NCBI RefSeq assembly: GCF_036850765.1 | Contig: NC_089490.1 | Span: 107,812,574 to 107,876,573 of the forward strand | Source: Saccopteryx bilineata | Lineage: Eukaryota; Chordata; Mammalia; Chiroptera; Emballonuridae | DNA length: 64,000 bases | Reading direction: 5' to 3' | Shown: in pieces, positions 56,563 to 64,000 of the stretch | How positions within the stretch are numbered: the first letter of the stretch is position 1 | Layout of the letters: every line of letters starts with the position of its first letter | Position numbers and translations under genes: made by a program | Notes under the pieces: model-generated | The model's database searches: none | Told to the model about the DNA's origin: nothing | What the model saw: the letters and a program-made list of their open reading frames with translations, nothing else

Positions 56563-57282
56563 AGTTGCTTTACCTTGGCTCCTTCTTCCACATTCACACA
56601 TACCAAGCACAATAATTTGCCATTTCCTGCTTGAGTATCTTCCAGGTCTCCAGTGAATGTGAACCAAAAAGATAGATGTTCTTCAAATGATAGGCACTAA
56701 TAATAACCTTTGAAGCTGTTGACTTGCTTCCTCTTCAAAAGCCTGCTTTTAGGCTGCAGTTTATAATTGAATTCAACTGTAAAATGCTATTTTTAATAAT
56801 GTCATTGTGTTTCACTTGGCAGTTTTGTTCTCTTGGGTTGATGGAGTGGAACCTATCACATTTCCATAACTTATAATACAATTTACAACCACCCATCCAT
56901 ATCTACTTGGACATTATATTACTCATGTGTTCTTTCTCCCCTCCCCTCTACTCCCCTCTCTTCAGCACTCCTGTGTTCCCTGTATAGCTATTCCTTCTTT
57001 TGGGTTTGACTTTCCAAGACATTCCAGATTAGGAGTACAAAGTCTGTACTGGTTGGGTGAACACCAGTCCAATTCTGGCTCAGGATCCTTTGTACTTCTG
57101 TTGGCGACTTCCTAGACCAAGTTTGGTTCAGTCTTTCAGAAGTTCACAATTCCTTCCCATCAACTTTCACTAATAGCATCTTAAGAGATTAAACTTAAAA
57201 CAAATTGTGAACATGACTGATACTGTATATTTGTAACTTGAAGCTAATTTTAACTTTATGGAATTTCTTTCCCTTCAACAAG

Positions 57283-57555
57283 TACCCTTTTAATAGCCCA
57301 ACTTCCCGGATGGAACCTTGCTTGATGAGCAGTACTCCCAGACTGCATCCCACCCCAGTCACCCCCCGGTGGCCAGAGGTGCCCACAGCCAACACTTGCT
57401 ACACAAGCCCGACTGTGCATTCCACGAGGTATGGAAACTCTAGTGACATATACACACCCCTGACCACGCGCAGGAATTCTGAGTATGAGCACATGCAACA
57501 CTTTCCTGGCTTTGCTTACATCAACGGAGAGGCCTCCACAGGATGGGCTAAGTGA
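57283..57555 (+). CDS. RFX4: RFX4 terminal coding exon (window exon 10)
   Basis: This codes 90 residues plus TGA (57553-57555). It opens [20 protein letters not shown], continues with a Pro/Thr-rich [14 protein letters not shown] and the Tyr-rich [20 protein letters not shown], and ends [26 protein letters not shown]. This last sequence is the RFX4 C-terminus as I know it and is what fixes the gene identity. The acceptor is cttcaacaag|tac, phase 0 from exon 9. The reading frame is intact to the stop. Confidence 0.97.
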   Translation, partial: YPFNSPTSRMEPCLMSSTPRLHPTPVTPRWPEVPTANTCYTSPTVHSTRYGNSSDIYTPLTTRRNSEYEHMQHFPGFAYINGEASTGWAK

Positions 57556-58531
57556 CTGCTCTCATAGGAATCCATATTTAATATTAATAAGTATTAATAA
57601 TAATAATAAACCCATCCACTTCCCCCCAGAAGACTTTATCTTTATACATTATAACTTGTGAACCTTTCCTAGGTGTCCATTTTCCTAATGAATGCAAGGC
57701 TGGGATTCAGTGTGGGACGAATAAACTTTAGTTCAGAAACAGGACTCACTAAAAGTCAGTGAGATGGATTCCTGTAGCTAAGCCCGACTTGACTGTTTCT
57801 TTAGAGCACTATCTCGGGCAGGCCAACCTGTGCCTTTCCCTTTGTCCCCTGACTTTGCTTTGTGTTGGCAACCACCCCCTGTAAGTTACTTTTTTTCATG
57901 TTGACAAAAGCTCTTTAGTCTTGAAGGATGGATATTGGAGACAGAATCTGTGTTGTGTTCTTGGATGGGCACATAATTTACCAAGAGCATTCACCTTGCC
58001 ATCTGTCTGTCATCTTACTGTACAATGAACAGCCCTCAGACATATTCTTCACATCTTTTCTTCCTGGTGGTGCTTTCTGGAGCACCAGGACTAACTGGAA
58101 GTATCTGGAAACTCTAGATTCCCTGTTACACTCATGTCTATCACATTAGCGGCATCATTTTGGAATGTTAGCACTGTCTAGAGGAGAAGATGAGGCCTGT
58201 TCTGTATGCCTTAAGTTGAAGTTTGTAGGAGAGCAGTTCTTCTACACATAAGTATTTCTTCTAAGTTTGCACAATGGCTAGTGTCAGCAAAAGGCAGGGG
58301 ATGGGTTTCTAAAGTTCTGTGAGAATGTGGATTTATACCATTGCATATCACACTCTGCTGTATTAACGTTGTGAAACTAGATGGACCAAACATTAACTTA
58401 CCAAGCACCAAGTGTGAGAATGACTTTCACGGTTTCTTCATAAGACTATAATAATTTCCGACACTTTCATAGAAAAAATTTTTTTTTCAAAGCTGTGCCT
58501 TTGAGCCTATACTGTACTGTGTATGTGTGGA

Positions 58532-58537
58532 AATAAA
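58532..58537 (+). promoter_or_regulatory. RFX4: Proximal poly(A) signal AATAAA
   Basis: AATAAA followed within 40 bp by a T-rich stretch. It is a possible proximal cleavage site giving a 3'UTR about 0.3 kb shorter. Confidence 0.5.
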
Positions 58538-58737
58538 AATGTATTGTACTTTTGGAATTTTTTTTTTCATAGGCATTTTTCTGTCAGATTTGTAGCAATT
58601 TATGAGGTTTGTTAGAGCTTAACATAGGTTTTCTTTCTGTATTATAAAAAGCACCAAGCAATTATGGTGGACCTATTACCCTATGGGTAAGAAATAAATA
58701 GAAATATGACATCGGATGTTTTAGCTATTGTTCTGTA

Positions 58738-58743
58738 AATAAA
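58738..58743 (+). promoter_or_regulatory. RFX4: Middle poly(A) signal AATAAA
   Basis: The hexamer lies in 'ctgtaaataaaatctttg'. Its downstream GT content is weaker than at the distal signal. Confidence 0.4.
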
Positions 58744-58844
58744 ATCTTTGATCACACCCACTCAGTGTGATAATCATGTCTACAGCTAAAATGGAAATAG
58801 TTTTATCTGTACAGTTGTGCAAGATATGAATGGTTTCACACTCA

Positions 58845-58850
58845 AATAAA
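58845..58850 (+). promoter_or_regulatory. RFX4: Distal, probably main, poly(A) signal AATAAA
   Basis: AATAAA in 'ctcaaataaaaagtatt'. About 45-70 bp further on is a strong GT-rich run ('tgtatgttgtatgtgtgtg'), the usual CstF-type downstream element. Confidence 0.7.
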
Positions 58851-61497
58851 AAGTATTGAAATGACCTGCTTTCTTCATTTTGCATTCGATATGACCTGTA
58901 TGTTGTATGTGTGTGTTTCTGTGTATAATATAAATACCATTCTGAATACTTGGAGTGTAAATAGGTGAAACAAAACTAAGTGGTCCTGTGTGGCTGTGCT
59001 TATCCAGTTTATTATCACCTGTCATAAAACAATCATTAACATTCGAATAGGCCCCACGTGCAGTCCTTTAGCAGCAGTTTAGTAGCGACAGCCTGGCTGA
59101 GGTTTGTAGGGGCTGTTTCTGCATACAAGGATTAAGTCTGCATGATGACTCACATCAGCAAAGGGCAGGGCCTTTCAGCTCTTAAAGGGAATATTGTTCT
59201 TCAATACCAGCATCATTAAGAGGCCCCCTGGTACTCAGTTCATTATGCTTTAATATTCACTGGGTGAAAGATATTTCAAGTATAGTGCTTTAAATGCAAA
59301 TAAACTTCTGGAACAGAACAGTAACATTACAAAATACTTAATAACAAATTCTTCTCCAGCACTACATTTTGATTCTAGGGCTCAGGAGTGAGAATAGAAA
59401 GGCAAAATGAGGAAATGTTTTTGCCCATACTCTAAGAGTCTAGGATCTATGAGAGAGAGCCGAAGATTTCCAGAAATGGCAGTAGCGATATGTTAACTAA
59501 AAGGCATGAGAACTTGACAACTCAATTTACATTTTGAAAGATTTATTTTTAAAGCCAAGCTCTTACTTACTATTATATAACATTTATACCTGAATATGAT
59601 TTTAAGATTAAAATATATTTTACATAGCATCTCCTTAAAATTTTTAGCTACTGTATATTGATCTGCCAAAAGAAAGTAGATATTGGATTTCACTCTCTGA
59701 AGGTGAATTAATTTGACCTTTTGGCCATGATCCATTAGTTGGCTTTATATGAAGAAAGTAAGGGAGAGGAAGAATGAAATTCCAGATTTAGTCACTGTAT
59801 AAAGTAAACCCAAGGATAACCAGACCTGTCGCACGCTTACAGTCCAAAACTGGCCCTCCAGGTGTGAAACTGCGGAGTTATTTTGACCTTTGACTGACTG
59901 GTCACAAAAAGATGAAGCAACTGCCAAATGTTTTAGCCAGGCAGCAGGCAGCCAGGTATCCGGGTGGCAGCAGCACGTACTAAACAACACCCACATACAA
60001 GTAACAGCCACAAGCTCATTAGATGCACTTTAGGGTCTTTAGGCAAAAATAATCACAATCAACAAGGGCCTGAATCCCAGAAAATAAAATTTATCACTCC
60101 ATGAACTTTGCAAGGGAGACGACATCTGCCTCTTCCTCACAACACAACCCACAGCTAGGAGTCGCTGGACGTTCTCTCCAGAGCACAAGGTACCCATCTC
60201 CTGGGAGGTGAGTATACTGCCTGTGTTTCCAATTGTTCTCAACCTTCAACTTCAGAAGTGAGGATTTGATTAGGAAAAGACAGCAGCTGCTGTGAGCTCA
60301 TGAGTCAAATGCACCTTCTCTCCCTCTCTGATGGTTCCTACCCAGTCACCAGAATGGGAATGGGCAAGGTTGGTGGCTGGGAGTGAGGCCAGTCACTTGT
60401 CAGAGGAAGAACACAGGAGTCTTGGCAATAAAAGGACACTCTCCTCTTTAGGACTCTTTCTGAAAAGGCCTCTGCCAGCTTGAAACTGGCTGGTGTCGTG
60501 AACAGCAGCCAGGATGGCTCACCCACGTTGCAGGCCTGTGGCGTCCTAGGCATCCAGCCTGCTGTGTCCTTTGTCAGGTCTCTAATGTACCCCAGGTCTG
60601 GAAAGAAAGGGAATCTGTGGCCCCGCTGAAACTGCAGCCCATTCACAGCCCAATCAAAATTGTGCCATTAAGTAAGCCCAACCTAAACGGGGAGAGGGAC
60701 TGAATCGTGGAAAGAGAACTGAAAGGAAGCCTCGGCTTCACCACCATGTGACCCTGGAGGGTCACCTCCCCACTCTGGACCTCAAGCAGGCATGTTATAT
60801 GACTATGACATCCCAATTACAGTCTGTGCACTGATGGACCTGGGCCGGCATATCTGGGTGAGGAGGGTGGACAGCTTAGGGGAAACAAAGAACGGCCTAG
60901 CAGCTGGGCAGTGCTTCAGGAAGGCAGCCGCAGGAGAGAAGGCGACAGCTTCACCAGCTGGTGCTCAAAGACAGCCTGAGGTTCATGGCCACCAGCTCAG
61001 CCTGCACACCTGCACCACCATCACTGAACAACACTGCGCCCCCTTCCTCATACCCTACCCAGCTCTCTCCTACCCAGATCTGGGTAGTAGTCTTCTGCCA
61101 TTTTCCTGTCCTTCCAGATTTGACCTTAATATTTGCTTTAAAGTGACATCAATCAAAATGTCTCAAGTGGATTTGGAGATGAGCAAAACCAGATAGGCTA
61201 TTTGTCCCAACTTCTTGCATCTCTGAAAGGCAGAATCACAAATAAAAAGAAAAAATTAAATCTTGGGAGGGGATAGTATGAATACTCCCACTATTACAGG
61301 GGAAAGGGTGTGTGTGTGTTGGTGGATGGGGGTAGTCTCCTGAGGCAGAGTTCAGACTTACTAAAGAGCCTAAAGAATGTAAGTCATCAGAAGCCTAAAA
61401 GAAAAAGTGGATATATTTTAAAGTGAGGTAGAAGTGATACTAATTCCTAGTCCTACTGAATTAGAAGGGGCATTCCTGCTCCAAGTGGGACTGACTG

Positions 61498-61669
61498 CAG
61501 TGGATCTCAGCCCTGGCTGCCCATTAGAGTTACTCTGTCACCTTTTGAAATACCAATGTATATGATCCCACCCACAGTAAATAACTGACCTGGAATTTGA
61601 CCCGGGCATCAGTAGTTCTTTAACCTTCCCGGGTGACTCTCACCTGCAACTAAAGTTGAGAAACACGAC
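61498..61669. mobile_element. hAT-Charlie MITE (MER3/MER5-like)
   Basis: It begins 'cagtggatctcagccctgg' and ends with the inverted 'aaagttgagaaacacg'. Internal marks are 'gctgcccattagagttact' and 'gggcatcagtagttcttta'. The exact subfamily is uncertain. Confidence 0.65.
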
Positions 61670-61789
61670 TTCTTGCACTTCGAAGCCTAAGATCCAGAGA
61701 TGGCTATTCCCTGACCATGCACCCCAGGTCTCTACAGGGTTCTAGTCTTTCCAGAGTGGAGACGAGTGGCAATCCCCAATCACCTACAC

Positions 61790-62049
61790 CAGCGATTTTC
61801 AACCGGTGTGCCAGAAGCATGTTTAAAACATGCAATGTCTGACTATTCAGGGGCACTGACCTATTTTCCTTTAAAGCGTAAAACAAAAAAAATGACAGCC
61901 AGTACAACAATAGCTGTCCCTTGTGAATAAATCAAAATTATACCTGTTTTTTATTTTGGTCAAATCAGCAAAAGATATATTCTTGGTGTGTCAGAAAATT
62001 GTAGTGATTAGTTTATATGTGCCATGAGATGACAGGTTGAAAATCCCTG
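61790..62049. mobile_element. Non-autonomous hAT-like MITE, 260 bp
   Basis: It has terminal inverted repeats CAGCGATTTTCAACC at the left and its near-complement GGTTGAAAATCCCTG at the right. The flanking 8-mers acctacac (61782-61789) and acttgcac (62050-62057) agree at 6 of 8 positions, as for an hAT insertion. No transposase is present. The interior is AT-rich. Confidence 0.75.
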
Positions 62050-62869
62050 ACTTGCACTGTTGACAGTTCCTTGCAGTGGAAGCACCTTTCTCTGACTGTA
62101 CTGTTTTGCTGGCCCTTTCAGCCAGCCCACCAGCTGACCACTTTCAAACCTGGCCCTTCTCTGCTTCAGTTCCTTGGCAGCCTCCCACCCTGCGCCAGCG
62201 TGGACGTGGCCGGTGTGGTTTTCTCTTCTGAGGACATCAGAACCATTTGTGCTTCACTAGCCTCTTGCCTGAAGCTCTTTCCCCATTCCTCCTCCTGCAC
62301 CTCAGTCCGCCCCAGCCTTCTCACCCCCATATTCTGCTGCTGCTGGTGTGGGAGGGACGGAAGACGTGGGCCCCAAGAGTTGACAAAAGAGCTGTTGCTA
62401 GGAAAAGGGTGTGGGTGAAGACAGGTGGTGGGCGGGAGAAATAGGGCTCCCCTGTTTTATTCCTTCCTTTGTCATCATAAATGCCTCAAGAGCTAAAACC
62501 AGTTATTTAAGAACTATTATGAAAAATAATGAGGTCTGACTGTGTCAGCAGGGGTGAGAGGAGCAGCCTCAGTGCTAATATGTGGTGCTTACAATAGCCT
62601 TCTGAGAGATGGGAAGCCGCTAGGTTAGAAGAGTGGATTGTAAAGGAACCACCAAAAGGTGCCCCAGCCAGGAATGGTATTCAAAATGTCCCGGCCCCTG
62701 CTGCACCTCTCAGAAAGGATCAACGACAAAATGTCTTTAGAACTGAAACGTAGCCAAAGGTCAATCTTCAGATGAGAATGCACCACTCTTCCCTCGCCTT
62801 GCTCTCAGTGGTGTGTGCCACCTTCCTGAAATAGATCTACCTGAGTCTATGGAGGTTCCCACATCTTGG

Positions 62870-63030
62870 GGTCTGCTATGTGCCAGTCACATCAGAGTCA
62901 TCAGCTCTACTTCTCACCACCTCCTGGCAATGTCAACGGTACAGTCATTTCGGTTTACAGGTGGAGCGGTGCAGGCTCTGAGCAGTTGCCCAAAGCCACA
63001 GTCCGTGGGATCGCTGGGGTGATCACACAG
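62870..63030 (-). repeat. MIR SINE, antisense
   Basis: 'gtctgctatgtgccagtcac', 'tttacaggtggagcggtgc' and 'gagcagttgcccaaagccac' are reverse-complement MIR. Confidence 0.65.
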
Positions 63031-64000
63031 CTCCCTGCTCCCCAGTTTGTGCTGCTCCCGCTGCAGCGCCGGCTTTCTTCCTCCTCCCTACTTTTCTTTC
63101 CACCCTACCCACCCCCATTCCTCTCTTCTAAGCAGCTTTGCAGTTTTTAAACCCACTTTGACCGTAGTCATAAAACCTACTGGGGTTGAGAGTCTCACAG
63201 GTTCTGGAAAATTCTGGTGTGCTGAAGGAAGACAGTTCTTGTGCTGGGCACCAGATCACTTCCCTCCGCCAGAGTGGCCTCCACTCATCCTGAGTTCACA
63301 GCAGTGTAGCTCTCCCTCTGTCATCTCCCAGGGCGCTGCAAACTCATACATTATCAAGGACCAAAATTTGGTCGTACTATAGAGAAATAGGAATAAAAGA
63401 AAATCAATAATAATGTAAAAAAAAAACAGGTCACAGAAGGATTTTTATTACCAGGTTGAAAAAAAGCTCTGCAGGGGAGATGCAATGAGCCAAGTATTCA
63501 CTAGAATGAAGTCATTTGAGAGGGTTGGGGGCGGGGGTACTGGCTACCTCTTGCTGTTCAGGTCACTACCCTTTGACAGTGGTGGCCTCTGACCTCAATA
63601 GCCCTACAATTCTGTTTTGACTGACCCTGAAACCCATGAAATTCAGATGTAGGCACTGCCCAAAAGTTGAGATAAAGCTGACTAATATGGGAAAAGCTCC
63701 CGGTATGTGCCCCCAGCTGAAAGGAGCTGGCAGTTCTTTGGCCGTAGATGCAATTTACTCTGTAGTCCTCCTTTCAGGGAAATGCTAATCCTTCATAGGC
63801 AGCTCCAGGGGAAGACTAAAACGTGGTGATGATGAATAGCAATAATCCTTTGTCCACTGCCACCTCCTTCTAGGGTTGAACCTTAAGAGTTTAATCAAAT
63901 GTTGGTAAGTAAATTAATGCTTTATTGCATAAGGAGTTAAAAAGGAAACGGTGGGAAGAAGGGGTGTGAGAATATATTGAGATACACCTCTTAATGTGTA

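Larger units (their letters stand above)
48621..57282 (+). other. RFX4: RFX4 last intron (8.7 kb)
   Basis: Layout: sense L2 tract 48930-49900; MIR 49930-50070; 50080-50710 unassigned; L2 50715-50870; 50880-51410 possibly L2; MIR 51420-51640; 51650-52650 unassigned; MIR 52655-52860; L2 end 52920-53020; long SINE 53189-53622; short MIR remnant near 53630-53720; 53720-54930 without repeats that I can name, including a candidate element at 54410-54640; MIR 54945-55045; L2 55085-55540; 55560-57280 largely unassigned with (CCCCT)n at 56540-56562. The acceptor tttctttcccttcaacaag has an A at -3, weaker than CAG. Confidence 0.6.
1..58868 (+). other. RFX4: RFX4 transcription unit, 3' part
   Basis: RFX4 is a winged-helix transcription factor that binds X-box DNA as a dimer. 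In mammals it is known for roles in brain patterning, subcommissural organ development and ciliogenesis. Ten exons on the + strand translate and join into a continuous RFX4 C-terminal sequence of about 456 residues. If the protein is the usual 735 or so residues, about 280 N-terminal residues, including the DNA-binding domain, lie upstream of position 1. Every intron is GT-AG and every junction codon is restored in frame. Intron lengths are about 1.95, 3.4, 4.3, 0.4, 18.9, 0.9, 11.7, 1.7 and 8.7 kb. I see no frameshift or stop in any exon, so the gene looks functional. The 3' boundary is inferred from the last poly(A) signal. Confidence 0.95.
57556..58868 (+). other. RFX4: RFX4 3'UTR
   Basis: About 1.3 kb after the stop codon, AT-rich, with a short AAT-rich run just after the stop (57575-57610) and T-rich runs near 58480 and 58560. 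I see no transposon in it, which fits selective constraint. Three AATAAA signals lie near its 3' end. The cleavage site is inferred to be 10-25 bp past 58850. Confidence 0.85.
58870..64000. other. Intergenic sequence downstream of RFX4
   Basis: No exon of a second gene is recognisable. In human the next gene is RIC8B, and its first exon or CpG island is not seen here. 59040-59330 is repeat-free with motif-rich sequence; 59330-60680 is unassigned; 60690-60790 is a possible MIR remnant; 61309-61318 is a short TG run; 61498-61669 and 61790-62049 are hAT MITEs; 62870-63030 is a MIR; the rest shows nothing I can name. Confidence 0.65.

Noticed and set aside
58870..64000. A second gene (such as the neighbour expected from human synteny) in the right end
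   Set aside because: No exon with a recognisable protein sequence and no CpG island. The open frames are short and repeat-derived or random.
1..64000. CRISPR array, phage, operon or other prokaryotic-type system
   Set aside because: The window is a mammalian intron-exon locus. Direct repeats present are microsatellites, SINE minisatellites or target-site duplications.

Overview
This window is a vertebrate nuclear locus. It holds split exons with GT-AG introns and is dense in mammalian repeats (L1, L2, MIR, hAT MITEs, tRNA-derived SINEs). The organism is most likely a bat. The youngest SINEs are VES-type tRNA-derived elements, and one long copy (24382-24778) looks like the Rhin-1 type that I associate with rhinolophoid bats (horseshoe and Old World leaf-nosed bats). 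That family call is from memory.

One protein-coding gene is supported: the 3' part of RFX4 (regulatory factor X4) on the + strand. Ten coding exons lie at 4149-4249, 6203-6261, 9701-9845, 14181-14275, 14696-14813, 33693-33812, 34707-34868, 46583-46742, 48482-48620 and 57283-57555. They join in frame across nine GT-AG introns (phases 1,0,1,0,1,1,1,2,0) into about 456 codons ending in a TGA at 57553-57555. The DNA-binding domain and the 5' exons lie upstream of the window. The first six exons encode the conserved RFX C-terminal and dimerization region. The last four encode the Pro/Ser/Thr/Tyr-rich tail typical of RFX4. A 3'UTR of about 1.3 kb has three AATAAA signals, and the last, at 58845, is backed by a GT-rich downstream element.

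Layout: 1-4148 is intron rich in MIR and L2, with an unexplained coding-like stretch at 508-980. From 4250 to 14695 lie four smaller introns. The 18.9-kb intron 14814-33692 carries a repeat-poor block (15550-17690) and a nest of mobile elements. That nest contains a near full-length antisense L1 (22852-30702, about 7.9 kb) bearing an inserted SINE, and a 5'-truncated sense L1 (30843-32398). The 34869-46582 intron has another repeat-poor block (38010-40930). The last intron, 48621-57282, is L2- and MIR-rich with one long SINE at 53189-53622. From 58870 to 64000 is intergenic sequence with old DNA transposons and a 260-bp hAT MITE. No other gene is recognisable.

I found no new multi-gene system. 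The most interesting items are: a perfect 22-bp tandem duplication of a CTCF-like motif inside the bat SINE; two different tandem-repeat arrays in the L1 5'UTR plus a full CRE at the L1 5' end; three 'tail-only' retrotransposition scars with clean target-site duplications; an inverted L1 pair inside one intron; and several repeat-free blocks that are candidate neural enhancers.
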